From positions 1,324,501-1,388,500 of the forward strand of contig OX463827.1 in the NCBI GenBank assembly GCA_949825045.1: DNA of 64,000 nucleotides. Direction: 5' to 3'. Position 1 is the stretch's first letter; the number at the start of each line of letters is the position of its first letter. A program made the position numbers and the translations under genes. Under the pieces are notes generated by a model. It saw only the letters and a program-made list of their open reading frames with translations, ran no database searches and was not told where the DNA came from. Origin of the DNA: Argyresthia goedartella. Lineage: Eukaryota; Arthropoda; Insecta; Lepidoptera; Argyresthiidae. This document shows positions 11,941 through 22,854 of this stretch, in pieces.

Positions 11941-12273
11941 CTAAAGAGAGAGGTAATATTTCTTCACGCGACTTTTAAATATATTGAGAGTAGGACTGTC
12001 CCTGATGGTGCCAGGGAGTGCATTCCACAACCGAATGGCCAGGAGTCTAAACCCGTGCTCATAGGACGCGGTGTTATGCTGTGGAGTTGTGAGCAAAGAA
12101 AATGCGTGAGTGTGAAACCTACGCATACTATGCCACGATGGAAACTTGTGGTGTCCCGCCATCATTGACCACTTCCTCGTTGTCTTATAACTGTGAGTAT
12201 TCCCCCTGGAGTCAAAATAATAAGCCCAAGCTTCGTTAGTAGTCAATTGCCTACCATCTGGGCATGAAGTCAC
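11941..12273 (-). pseudogene. RT C-terminal fragment, family of the 24.5-kb LINE
   Basis: It encodes the tail HGFRLLAIRLWNALPGTIRD...KSRVKKYYLSL, closely matching the C-terminus of the LINE at 24502-27259 (HSFRLQAVRLWNALPCTIRD). It is 110 codons, uninterrupted. This is a 5'-truncated insertion in opposite orientation. The AT-rich plus-strand region 11800-11940 is its 3' UTR. Confidence 0.75.
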
Positions 12274-12666
12274 TTTGGGGGTCTCATCATCACTTGCCCG
12301 TTTTAAAGCCTTTGCCTTCCTTCCGCTCTGTTTGCAATCTCAGCAGCAGTCACCAACTCCTCTGCACTCCACGTATTAACTTTTTCCACGCGCTGTTTCT
12401 TCGTCAGGAATTAAGCGTCCCCAAAACTGGTTTTTGGTCTGACCGGGTGGCGTTTCTCGCTTTCTGATGACTTGTAGGCTGTCGGGCTATTCACATAAAC
12501 CTTGAATTCAAATTCGACACCTTCTAACCAACTTTTATACTTGGCCTAAAATCGGTCGCGTTAACGTGATACTGAATCCCATTTTTCAGTCATCTTAGTG
12601 GTGGTTGCAGCAATTTTCTTTTTGATTTCTCGGACAGACTCTTCGGTGACATTTGAGAGATCAAAC
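12274..12666. other. Unassigned DNA upstream of repeat block A
   Basis: No recognisable domain. It is probably upstream sequence of the minus-strand LINE fragment or unique intron. Block A homology starts at 12667. Confidence 0.35.
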
Positions 12667-13358
12667 CAGGAACTAAACGGGTTCCCGATATAAAGGTTTT
12701 TCCCTTTATTCTGAGTGATACCCGAACCACTATATCTGATAACGAGAACCATTTGAAACCGAAACAGATATTTTGCTATAACAAATCGTTATGGGAACCT
12801 GAAAATACGGGGAACCGAAATAGTTTACTCTATTTAAGCGGACCGGGAAGTTAGAGCGGGAGGGACCAAACGGTTTCTCGATATAAAGGTTTTTGTGAGT
12901 TGTACCCGAACCACTATTTCTGATTATGGGAACCATTTGAAACCGAGACAGATATTTTGCGATAACAAATCGTAATAGGAGCCTGAAAATTCGGGGAACC
13001 GAAAACTTTATGTTTACTCAATTTAAGCGGACCGCGCGCTAGGTGGTAGGTAGGTAAATACCCTACGTGGCGGCGGTACTTCAAAGAACTGCCTGATCAC
13101 ACTCCAATCGCGCAAGTGTTGCCAACACAGTGGATTTTCCACTAGATCTGATGGTTTAGACTTTCATTTTAGCGGTCAAAAATGGTTTTAGTGGCTAGTG
13201 GACTTTCTAGTGGATTAGGTTGATTCAGTTATTCTTCAGGTACGCCATTCAACTACTATACTTTGTCCACTCTATTAATGGTTTTTTGACAGATAAAAAT
13301 CCCTACACTTTTACATCTGACAAGAAAAACACGTCTTATACTGTACGCAATTAGGAAA

Positions 13359-13649
13359 GGCAACAAATATAATGATCACCAAAATATTTTTTCCTACCCA
13401 AAATGGATAAAGGCAAAATACTGCGGTAGCTCAGGTGAAGGGTAAAGGGCTTTATCCTTCGTGTTAGGTTGAACATGTAAGAGCAACAAAAAATACTTAA
13501 AACATAAACTTAAGTACACAAAACATAAAAAGAAGTTTGGTGATCATTTATCCAAACACAATTTGGTGGACATTTATCCATTCTGGCAGTCATTTCGAAT
13601 TTATTGGTAGTAAAATAGGTGCGTTTTGGTAATCGTTTAAACATAAGCC
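13359..13649 (+). mobile_element. 291-bp MITE with 9-bp target duplication
   Basis: It is absent from the homologous site in block C, which reads 'gcaattaggaaatgtcaaaa'. Here the same site is split: ATTAGGAAA (13350-13358), element, then ATTAGGAAT (13650-13658). The termini are GGCAACAAAT... and ...AACATAAGCC. A second, inverted and shortened copy at 30199-30361 has a perfect TCTAATAAT duplication. An 8-9-bp duplication points to a hAT- or MULE-type transposase; none is encoded here. Confidence 0.8.
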
Positions 13650-14219
13650 ATTAGGAATTGTCAAAAGTTCAATAAATGATTGGACAGAGTATAGCATAAT
13701 TATCATAATTATTCTAGATAGGAATGAACGTACTTATAAAAAAGTGCATAATTTTTTGTTGTGTAAGCAACACAAAATACCTAACATGGTGGTTTTCGTG
13801 GATTCCTCGAAATTAGTTTTTCATTTTCTTGTGATTAAAATCATGGACTTTATTTGTATGACAACTAGGTCGAGTTTAATTTATTGAAATGTTTGTTTAT
13901 GATTATTCCCTTGGTTTGTTTATGATATGTGTGTACGTGGTGGTGACCGCTTTTTTATTTTAGGTAGAAATTGCATACATTTTTATAATCAGCTTTCAAT
14001 ATCATTCATTATGTGATACCCCTGATGTAATTAGAAGTTTTTGTTTCTTGCCACACAATATGGCGTACAGAATCTGCTATATTGTTCATAACATGACGTC
14101 ATATATATACCTTCCTATGAGACTTGGGATAACTTCGATTCTAACGATACCGTTAATACCTAGGTATATCTAATTCTTCAATTGGTTAAGTAGTTTATTA
14201 AAAATCGAGGGTGTACAAG

Positions 14220-14226
14220 AATCTCA

Positions 14227-14266
<40 letters not shown>

Positions 14267-14273
14267 TGAGATT
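14220..14273. repeat. (TA)n palindrome
   Basis: AATCTCACTCA, a run of about 16 TA dinucleotides, then TGAGTGAGATT: a perfect inverted repeat around an alternating TA core, capable of cruciform extrusion. Block C at 61930 has the left part only. Confidence 0.85.
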
Positions 14274-15577
14274 TTATATATATATATATATACGTACATA
14301 GATACGTAAATTTAAATTTTTTAATATATAAATAAGTAAAAAAGAAAAATAAATGTCACCACCGGGAATTACAGCCGGAAACTCGAGAATAGAAGTAAGA
14401 GCCTATAATGTTCGGCTATCACAGAGCTTGCCAACCGGCGCAAAGTTATGATACACTTTGTATGCACAAATGTTCTGTTTGCGGAAAACGTTATAAAGCA
14501 ACGGCTCTTGTATGGGGACCATCTTTATTTAAAACTTTATTTATATTTTACTATTTGTTGCTCTAGCGGCAACAGTAATTCAAATTATGTATAAATTACA
14601 GCTTTCTAGCTATTACGGTCCAGTTATACAGCCCTGACAGACGGACAGACGGGCAGTGGCAGTATCTTCGGGTATAGAACCCTAAAAGCGGACTATAGTA
14701 CTATCAAATCCAGTTGCTATTAGGATAGAACCTTTTGGAATAGAGTATAGGTGATGAATATAACCATTAACCAATAAATTTTACCAATATTTAAAATCAA
14801 CCATGATATTCAATAAACAAAATTAACATTAACGAATAAAAATATCATATCAACTACTCCGCTCAAAGTCCTCAAAGTCCTTTCCGGGCGGGAATATAAC
14901 CATCAACCATTAACACAACACAAAATTAACATTAGCGAATAAAAATATTATACCAACTTCAATTAAGTGTAACAGGAGAATTGACAACGTCGCGCTTTCT
15001 CTCGCTCGGGTCGAATTAGGAGCGGCAACGTCGCAGGTTTCATTTCCTTAGGTACGGCAATTTAATCAATTGTATGCTTATGTCTCTTACGATAGCACAG
15101 TGTATTGATATTTTATATTATTGATATTTTTATTCTTATAAAAGGAAGTGAAATTTCAGTCCGTGAAGTGAATGGTTGATTGTTTAGTACTTGAATAAAA
15201 ATATAAACTAATATTTTCAACCAACAAAATTATCGTTATATTTTTTTATCAATTAACCATTAACTAATAAAAAAACAACCAATAATCTCATCTCTAGAAT
15301 GGAGCTGTGTATGACGTCAATTGACGCGCCGCCTTTCAGTACCTAACGGTAAACGGCAACGCTGTGGGTAAAGCACGTTACGTGGAAGTATTTCTTTTTA
15401 AATTTAACGATTAACAGTTTCATTGTTATAGGCACAGACTTGAATACTAGGGACAGGGCACGGAGCTCTTGAAAGTGTCGCTACAAAAACAGTACAAAAT
15501 CGGGAAAATTGGACTGTTTGCAATCAGTCGCGCTTGGACGGTGACAGCCGATTGACATATCGGCAGCAAAAACGAAA

Positions 15578-17552
15578 ATGGTGACCTGCGACGTAAAAAG
15601 GTGTAAATCATACCCAAATTGCAAAACACAAAAACAGGGAGTGTCGTATCACAAGTAAGTATTATATTTTCAATTACTATTGGCTTTAAATTGATTATCT
15701 ATAAAATATTGTTCTCGAAAAAATCCTCAAACGAAAATCTACCATTCGACTGACGTAACTTTGTAGCGACGCGCGACGCACAGTGAAACTGCCCGCTTCC
15801 TATATTTGAAAAACGATCCGATTTGGTTATTTTTCTATTCGTAATGTCAAGATTACTATTCGTAATGTCATTAGATTACTATTCGTAATGTCATTAGATT
15901 ACTATTCGTAATGTCATTTGGTTACCCCCCCCCCTCTATTTCAGTCAGTTAGAGTTTGTATTTCACTGTTTTCGTTTTAATTTACAAATGTAATTAATTA
16001 CGTTTCGTCGTATTTACGTTGAAATACAAGGTACACTATCCGCGGTTTCCCATACTGGGTGACAGAGTCAATGTGCTCACTTTTAGTCTGAAAATGTGCT
16101 CACTTTTAGCCAGTTATGATGACAGGGGGGTTAGTTGGGCATAGCCCAGCTATGGAGTGATAAAACAACACATAACATAACAAAGCGTCACGCCTTTTCC
16201 CATACGAGGTGGCAGAGGCACAACTGTGCCCACTTTCAGCCAGTGTTTCAATACTTTTAATAATATTATGTATAACGAAACGCCTGAGGATCCCTCGGTA
16301 TTTCAATGACCAAAACCAAACGGACGTCCGTAGGTCGTAGCAGCAGGTACGGAAAGTAAATTGTGTAACGGTAATAACGACTCGTAGTTGGTTAAGAAAG
16401 ACGGACAGTTACTTTTACGGATGACGATCCGTTAAATATAGGAACCGGGCACTCCGTAGCCGGCGCCGCGTGTGTGATGAAACTGATGATGGAGCCCGAA
16501 GGTGGAGCTGGAACGTAACCAAGGGAAGTCTGTTACCAAACGACGCAACCCTTCAGAAATCAGATGTCAAAGTTTGCGAAGTGATTTTTCGAAAACAAAC
16601 CTTTTCAGTGGATCTTGTTTTAGGGAGTTTGCTTATTATTTTTTGTTTTATTTCAGTGTCCCTCGTGATCCCGAGCGACGCGAGATATGGCGTCGCATTT
16701 TTGCGTTGCATTATAACGATGACAATTATATTGTCAAACCACACGTAAGGATTTGTTCCTTGCATTTTTCAAAGGACGACTTTACTATAACGAAAACAGG
16801 TCGTCGAAATCTAAAAAAATCTGCAATCCCTTCCCTAAAGGTATGTATAAAACTAATCTGATTATTTTATAAAGAGTGTCCCGAAACTAAACTTCAAGCA
16901 GGCACTAGATGAAATATCAACCTATATTGGGTTTAGTAAAAATAAATTGAACTAGCCAGCCTAGCTAGCTACCTGCCGCCTAATAAAGTATTGAGTAAAT
17001 AGTTAAAAGTAGGCACAATTGTACCCCGCATGGGAAAAGGCGTGATGCTCCATCAACTCTCTTTGTTTTAATTTAATCAAAAGTTTTGTGTTGTGGCCAG
17101 TGATTGTGTGCCACAATTTTTATGTGTATTTTTGTCACTGAAGCAGTTCAATGAAAACGCCCAGCAGAAGTCCAATTAAAGAAATACATTAATTATGATA
17201 AATTCATCTATGATAAATATATGACAGACTTACAAATCTTTGTAGTGCAAAGGATTATTTATATTTAATGATATATTTGTGTTTACAGGATGAATACCGA
17301 ATGGAAGGAGAAGAATTAAACACTCCAAGCCAAGCCAAGCCAAAGCCAAGAAATCCAATTGAAGTTAATATGCTCATTTTAATTAAACAGAACAATGTCT
17401 ATTTTAAAATTACTTATATTACACGTTAGTATTTCTTATGTTCACAGGATGACAAGATTATGGACGTGGATATCGGTGATCTGGATTCCATCTTTGACTC
17501 CCCTAGAAAAGTGAAATTAAAAAAAAACAATAACTTTACTGAAAAACAATAA
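15578..17552 (+). CDS. THAP-domain protein, four exons, probably degraded 3'
   Basis: THAP domains are C2CH zinc modules that bind DNA in P-element transposases and their domesticated relatives. Exon 1 (15578-15654) starts MVTCDVKRCKSYPNCK. Exon 2 (16657-16840) gives VPRDPERREIWRRIF and later VRICSLHFSKDDF, containing the C-x2-H pair. Exon 3 is 17289-17363 and exon 4 starts at 17448. All junctions are GT-AG and phases agree (77+184 nt, then phase 0). The frame ends at TAA 17550-17552, about 146 residues. After that stop the same frame reads KKHIKQIKRLQRRNIRMKKK, a basic coiled coil typical after THAP, and a 9-A run then breaks the frame before LMSTISELRQKKIITSEI. So the full protein was longer and the copy is likely damaged. 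The rest of a P transposase is absent. Confidence 0.65.
15838..15925. repeat. Tandem ~22-25-bp repeat, four copies
   Basis: The unit is 'attcgtaatgtcattagattact' with small variations, four times, inside intron 1 of the THAP gene. There is a C-run immediately after. Confidence 0.85.
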
Positions 17553-17919
17553 AAAAAACACATCAAACAAATCAAAAGACTGCAAAGAAGAAATATCCGC
17601 ATGAAAAAAAAATGGACACTTTAATGAGCACCATTTCAGAATTAAGACAGAAAAAGATAATCACATCAGAAATTGAGACCGCTCTAAGTGCTAATGCAGG
17701 GAGGACTAAGTAATAATAATAAGTCTTGTGTTTTTCTTTTAAGTTTGATATTTGGTGAATTATTTTTTGTTTTAATGAGGGTATATACTTAAGGGTTTAG
17801 TTACAAATAAATGTGTAATATATAATAAATTGTACAAATGAAAGCCATGTTTTATTTAAATTATTCCATAGACAATAATTTTATTGTCACAATAATACCT
17901 ACTATAATGGTATACCTGG

Positions 17920-18200
17920 TATGGAACCGCTGGATTTCAGACTCCATTTTGCGTGAAATAGTGCTAGCCCGTCGCCGCAACAGAATAATATAAGGATAAA
18001 TAATCTAACCGGATGTCCTAACGGTGATGGAAAACATCGTGAGGAAATCTTCATTACTCCGGCTTCATTACATTAGCTGCGGCGATGGGCTTGCCCCCTG
18101 ACACGCAAGATGGAGTATTAAATCACTAGCTAAGTGGACACAGACCGGCACAGTTGTGCCTCTGACAGCCCGTATGGGAAAAGGCGTGACGCTATGTTAC
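17920..18200. repeat. SINE-like dispersed repeat pieces
   Basis: It contains 'ggtgatggaaaacatcgtga', a phrase common in lepidopteran genomes, and an inverted piece '..gcccgtatgggaaaaggcgt' related to segments at 16030-16240 and 57480-57590. It inserted in the 3' part of the THAP element. Family uncertain. Confidence 0.45.
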
Positions 18201-18748
18201 GCGTGTAATGTATTGCTAAATACTCTATTTTATACACGATGACTTAATCAGTGATATCAGGTAACAATTTTCATAACTTTTTCTATTATTAGGTATTTTA
18301 TTACTTATAAATCAAAATCAAGATCTTAAATTTCAAGTCACGCTACTATTGTGTATCTGTGAGCTTACATCCTCTTTCATAATTTAACGGCAAAGACAAA
18401 AATTTATATGCCTATTTAATTATGTTTCAACTTTTTATTAATTAAACATGAGGTAATTGCGTGAGACCTCGCCCCTTAAGTAAAATTTTAGCTAGATATA
18501 TTTTATTTCTACTCCTAATCACCGATTAAAAGTTACCGGGTATTTGAGAGTTATCCGTAGATCAACTTTCCTAATATTGTATCTATACACCACAATTCGG
18601 AACGTGACCGACCGTGACGCCGTTACAATTTTTCGTACTGTCTTGGTTCCGACGAATTCCGACAGGGGCGCTATTTTTCTTAGCCTCAAAATGGTAAGAA
18701 ATTGAGTACGGGAAGGCCTATCCTTAGTATTTATATCGATGGTTATAG

Positions 18749-18837
18749 GTGATGATACTGATTCTGATATTTCATACGAAGAAAGCTCAGAGAGTGAAGG
18801 AGATGCTGTGAGTGGAGTAGAAGAATTAGAAAATTAG
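18749..18837 (+). other. Candidate acidic terminal exon of the THAP element
   Basis: After an acceptor-like 'ggttatag' the sequence reads GDDTDSDISYEESSESEG, continues acidic and ends at TAG 18835-18837. The start of the same segment survives in block C (63619, 'gtgatgatact...acgaagaaagctc'), showing it belongs to the element. Whether it is spliced to the THAP exons is not shown. Confidence 0.35.
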
Positions 18838-18975
18838 CTTTAGTAATTATTAGTAATAACTAAATTAACTGATTAATATTATTAAGCTGACTGTTTTTCT
18901 GACCCTACAAGTCGTCACTGTCGCGTACCGCAACTCCAAAAGGTCCTATCCTAATAGCAACTGGATTTGATAGTA

Positions 18976-19844
18976 ACAATTTAAATTTTACTTAGAAATA
19001 AAGGGATCTCTTTATTTTGAGGGAACCGTACCGAAATGAAACTGTTTTTAGAAATAAAGGTTCCCGATATTTTTAGAGAAACCCTTATTATTGGTAACTC
19101 TTTAAAGAGTTTCCTCTATTAAACCGTTCTCCGTCGGTTTGGTTCCTGTTTTGACTTAGAGGTTTCCGTATTTTTGGGTTCTCATGATTTGGGAAGCGGT
19201 ATTTAGCGTTACCGGGAAATTTGGGTTATTCAATCCCTGGATAAACCATCATCAAAAGAAAGTCGAATACTCGAGAGTTTCGATTTTTTTTATCGTGTTT
19301 CAGCCATTCCTCAAAAAGTAAAGTTTCGAGATAGTGAGAACGTGTTCTGAAAAAAAAAGTAAAATGTTGTCATGAGATGAAGCAATAAATGTTTATCTTA
19401 AATTAAAACTGAGGGTTGTATCTATAACATATATAAATATAGCCTGGGGATACGTGAAAAAAGAGAGGTAAAAATACGATGTTTTGTAGAGCACATTTCA
19501 AAGACTTATGTTAGACATACACAGACATTTGGGAAAGGTTTATTTATGATTACGTAATCTACATACCTTCAAGAATAAGATCCATAGCACAACACTTTTG
19601 ATTTATCACAAATTCACTCACTCTACCCTTTCGATCGTGTAGCGAAATTACAAGTAACAAGTATTAGTTAAATTGATATTTATAACACCAACCTTTAGCC
19701 GCTCATTACTTAATGACCTCCGTACTATAACACAAACAATTATTAGAACTGGTCCCTCTGGGGAGTTGTTAACGAGGTGTGACCAGTAATTCTTAGAAAT
19801 TAGGAGGTGAATTTTGTCCAGCTGCATGTTCTACACGATTCAGA
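18976..19844. other. Unassigned intron DNA
   Basis: 19000-19220 shares words such as 'ataaaggttcccgatat' with block A in apparent inverted orientation, but identity is too low to call. No gene was seen in the rest. Confidence 0.3.
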
Positions 19845-19918
19845 GGGGGACGGACGGACAGCGGAGGCTTAGTAATAGGGTCCCGTTTGGCACCCTTCGG
19901 GTAAGGAACCCTAGAAGG
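19845..19918 (+). repeat. SINE-like tail
   Basis: A run of 'ggacggacag...gtcccgtttggcacccttcgggtaaggaaccctag', matching the tail of the repeat at 3225-3645. 5' truncated. It lies immediately beside the 19996-20127 host exon, on its downstream side. Confidence 0.7.
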
Positions 19919-19995
19919 CACTAGATTTCACTAGAAGTTAAAAGAGTTGTTGTTAGAGCCAACTGTCGGAGTCTCTGAGTGTGGCGAATACTTAC

Positions 19996-20127
19996 TGCGG
20001 CGGCGGTAAGGATGGCGAGCGGCTGCTCCGGCGCGCCGCTGTACTCGGGCGCCAGCAGCAGCGCGTGCAGCACCAGCGAGCCGCCTGTCAGCAGCGACAG
20101 ACCGCTCCACACTGACGTCCACATCGC
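19996..20127 (-). CDS. Internal exon of a multi-pass membrane protein gene
   Basis: A 132-nt, phase 0-0 exon on the minus strand. The acceptor is 'catattgcag' and the donor 'gcagtaagt'. It encodes 44 residues: AMWTSVWSGLSLLTGGSLVL and onward, a transmembrane helix, a short loop with EYSGAPEQP, then the start of the last helix (LAILTAAA). Composition is GC-rich like the other two exons and unlike the flanking transposon DNA. The pattern 'LRWDLL|AMWTSVWSG..' across the exon 1-2 junction resembles MARVEL-family proteins (MAL/CMTM type), where a Trp-Pro/Asp-rich loop precedes helix 3. This is a resemblance from memory, not a search result. Confidence 0.7.
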
Positions 20128-20549
20128 CTGCAATATGCGAGGACATGTGCTGTTACTTGTGTGTTTAATGTGGAATTGATATTGGTTTCCGGTATCATCG
20201 GTTCAGGGATCCTATATAGTAATCAGATAAACTGCAAATTTGTCGGAGTAATTATTCGGGGCTGATTTGTACTGTTTGCTGCAGTGCTCTTCCTTCACTA
20301 TTATGTTAATCAGGTTTAGTGGGCATTGGAGAATTGATTGCCACTGACACTAGTAAAATTACAACAGATTACCAAAGAAGTCTTAGCTAACCCTTCTCAT
20401 AATACCTAGTCTAAGAGCTACGGAAATACGTTTGCAATTTAAATGATTTTACAACCCATTTTGTTGCCCATCATACCTAAGCAATATAACTCAAAAGGCA
20501 GAAGTCAATGGCGTTAAATCTGATGGATAAAGTGGATGGAGGATGGTGT

Positions 20550-21370
20550 AAAAATTGGCGTTCCACAAGGTTCCATATTAGGCCCTTTCTTATTCCTGGT
20601 ATATTAACAATCTGCCTTTCATGGTAGAGAAATTGACTGATATTGTGTTGTTTGCTGATGATACTTCAATGATTTTCAAAATTGAAAGACATAAATAAGA
20701 TTTTGATGAGGTTAATGGTGTATTGTCTTTAACCTTGAATTGGTTCACAGTTAATAATTTATAGTTAAATGCTGGTAAAACCCAGTGTATCTAATTCTCA
20801 CTTCCAAATGTCAGGCAAGTTGAGACCATTTTAGTGTTAGACAGCAGCATATTAGAATTAGTAAATGATACGAAATTTCAGTGGGGACCCCACATAGATA
20901 AATTAGCTAGTAAATAAAGTTCTGCGGCGTAAGCTGTAGGGAACATTAGACAAAACACGAATGTGGCTACATCTAGGCTAGTATATTTTAGTTAATTTCA
21001 TAGTGTCATGTTCTATGGTATCTATTATTCTTGTATTCTTTTAGGTTAGACCAGAGACTATTAATTCACAGAGTTTGTTGCTCCCTAAGAGCTCACTTCT
21101 TCCACCACTTAACTAACAAGTGGGATACCCTGAGGGTTTTGTTAGATTTTAAGTATTTGTCTATTCATGCTTTTTATATATTTTTTAAGTAACCTTTCCT
21201 GTTTGTAACCCCTAAATAAATTAATTAATTAATTCAAATTCAATATTCGAACTATTTTCATTTTACAGAAAAGAGCTATTCAAGCAATTTACAAAGAACA
21301 GACTCCTTAAGAGAGCTTTTTAAAGAAATTGACATACTAACTATAGCTAGTCAATTTTTTTTCGAAAATA
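20550..21370 (+). pseudogene. LINE reverse transcriptase relic, 5' part of a split copy
   Basis: It encodes IGVPQGSILGPFLFL (motif B) and VLFADDTSMIFKI (motif C) near 20555-20680. A decayed thumb follows, then at 21268 QKRAIQAIYKEQ and a block reading SLRELFKEIDILTIASQFFF. It stops abruptly at 21370, where the DD41D transposon begins. The same ORF resumes at 27907 in the equivalent place (MYVRKNL), so this LINE was the target of that insertion. It has multiple stops and was already dead or died since. Confidence 0.75.
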
Positions 21371-21754
21371 CAGGGTGACTTTAAAACCCCTAGCTATAAT
21401 AAAATTTTGGAATCAGAATCACTAGTAGAAAACAAAAAAGCATTTTTTTCGTTTTTTTTTTTTCATATTTGATTGATAGGAAATAGCTCCCATATTCGAA
21501 TTTAAAGACAACCTACGCGCTCAGGGCGGCGTTGTGTGACTCGCGGTGTCTAATCCGCCCACCACACCCCGCACCCGCCCGGCTCACCCCCGCAATGCCT
21601 TTACGTGCGCCGCCGCCGCCAGCCAGACTGCCCGACGCCAGTCTAGTCGCCTGCGCAACCTTATCGCGGTTTGACGTGCGCACGCTACAAATTCCCCTCG
21701 CCGCGCGGGTACTTTTATCTTTGAGTCCGTGTCCGTCTGATACGCTCATACAAG

Positions 21755-22840
21755 ATGTACTCTAATCGTGAATATTACGAGATGGTGCGTGTGTACATCC
21801 AAAGTGGAGAAAACCTGTACGAAGCCAGAAGATTGTACGAGACGCAGAGCATCCCTCGGCTCCAAGCACAAGGACTACCTAACGCCACTGTCCCCCACCG
21901 TCAAACCATCTTAGCGGCAAACCAACGGCTTCTGGATTATGGCCAGTTCACAGTGCCAAGCCATGCTTATGATGGAGGCGCGCCGCGTTTGGCTGTGGAG
22001 GTAGAAGACGCTATCTTGGAGTACTTTCAGCGCAACCCTCGAAACAGTACGCGAGACGCAGCTCATCGTTTCGGAATCAGCCAGTATTCTGTGTGGAAGT
22101 TGCTGAACTCTACTGGACAGCATCCATACCACTTTCAAAAAGTGCAGCAATTAAATGAAGATGATGCGCCACGTCGTCGCAATTTTTGCGAATGGCTGGT
22201 ACAAAATCAGAACAAGCACATTCTATGGACAGACGAGGCGATGTTCACTCGTGTAGGGCTCTACAACCAGCACAATCAACATTGGTGGTCATACAGTAAC
22301 CCAAAATGTATACGAGAACATCATCACCAAGTGCGCTTCAGTGTGAATGTGTGGGCCGGCATCGTGGAAGATAAAGTCATTGGGCCGTACTTCATCGAAG
22401 GCCGCCTGACCGGGGGCACGTATCTAGATATGCTGCGAGGCGTAATAGCAAACTTCTTAGAGGACGTGCCGCTCGCATATCTACAAGATTTTTTCTTCCA
22501 ACAAGACGGAGCACCACCTCATTTCGCGCGACCTGTTCAAAACTACCTGGACGATGAGTACAGTGGTCGGTGGATAGGACGCGGAGGGCCTGTGCCTTGG
22601 CCTGCCAGATCACCGGACCTCACACCCTGTGATTTCTTTTTGTGGGGCGAAATAAAACGGCGGCGTGTCTACTGGGACGAGGTTCAGAACCGGCAAGAAC
22701 TTAAAGACCGCATCACAAGTGCATTTGACGCTGTAAAAAGTGATGTGGTAGTCTTAAGAAAAGTGCGTCATAATGCAGTGAAACGTGCAAGACTGTGTTT
22801 AGAAAGGAACGGATTGCATTTTGAACAGTTGTTGAAGTAA
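21755..22840 (+). CDS. Tc1/mariner-class transposase, DD41D type
   Basis: This is a cut-and-paste transposase, 361 residues, uninterrupted, with an ATG start. The N-terminal ~110 residues form helix-turn-helix DNA-binding segments (YYEMVRVYIQSGENLYEARR; then NSTRDAAHRFGISQYSVWKL). The RNase H-like catalytic core has WTDEAMF (first Asp, ~res 158), FFQQDGAPPHFA (second Asp, ~res 249) and SPDLTPCDFFLWG (third Asp), with 41 residues between the second and third, the spacing reported for the rosa lineage. All catalytic residues are present. A GC-rich leader (21510-21750) precedes it and could hold the promoter. It is the only clearly intact short DNA-transposon gene in the window; its own termini remain recognisable, so activity in trans on relatives is possible. 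Confidence 0.85.
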   Translation: MYSNREYYEMVRVYIQSGENLYEARRLYETQSIPRLQAQGLPNATVPHRQTILAANQRLLDYGQFTVPSHAYDGGAPRLAVEVEDAILEYFQRNPRNSTRDAAHRFGISQYSVWKLLNSTGQHPYHFQKVQQLNEDDAPRRRNFCEWLVQNQNKHILWTDEAMFTRVGLYNQHNQHWWSYSNPKCIREHHHQVRFSVNVWAGIVEDKVIGPYFIEGRLTGGTYLDMLRGVIANFLEDVPLAYLQDFFFQQDGAPPHFARPVQNYLDDEYSGRWIGRGGPVPWPARSPDLTPCDFFLWGEIKRRRVYWDEVQNRQELKDRITSAFDAVKSDVVVLRKVRHNAVKRARLCLERNGLHFEQLLK

Positions 22841-22854
22841 CAGGGCAAATATTT

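Larger units (their letters stand above)
12667..15420 (+). repeat. Repeat block A (copy of 60605-63640)
   Basis: This is a long dispersed block shared with block C at 60605-63640 and, in its right third, with block B (44115-44729 plus 60448-60604). It starts at 'caggaactaaacgggttccc' and contains two ~185-bp subrepeats ('aaaggtttttc/g...gaaccatttgaaaccga', about 12670-12840 and 12855-13030). It also holds a MITE absent from C (13359-13649), a (TA)n palindrome (14220-14273), a SINE-like tail and, from 14699, the left TIR and left arm of the THAP element. There is no large ORF of its own. Sequence agreement with C is high, broken by indels. Confidence 0.85.
14699..18975 (+). mobile_element. TIR-bounded element carrying a THAP gene (P-like)
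   Basis: It is bounded by ~41-bp inverted repeats, 14699-14740 and 18935-18975, that begin TACTATCAAATCCAGTTGCT and agree at almost every position. Homology stops exactly at TACTATC on both outer sides, and a TA flanks each end, so TA may be the target duplication. It contains a spliced THAP-domain gene (15578-17552), an acidic last exon candidate (18749-18837), a 4x tandem repeat and SINE-like insertions, but no catalytic transposase domain. Blocks B and C carry the same left arm. C joins base ~15396-equivalent directly to ~18750-equivalent, so it is an internal-deletion derivative. The P-element superfamily is inferred from the THAP domain alone. Confidence 0.65.

Noticed and set aside
16106..16306. 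Open stretch in the THAP intron
   Set aside because: It falls in SINE-like repeat sequence ('tttcccatac..ggtg.cagag') and the exons on both sides splice over it.
18976..19220. Right terminus of a larger element starting at 12667 (CAGGAAC.AAAC in both orientations)
   Set aside because: The match is about 12 bp plus scattered words, and no target duplication was found; the 41-bp inverted repeat at 14699/18975 is far stronger.
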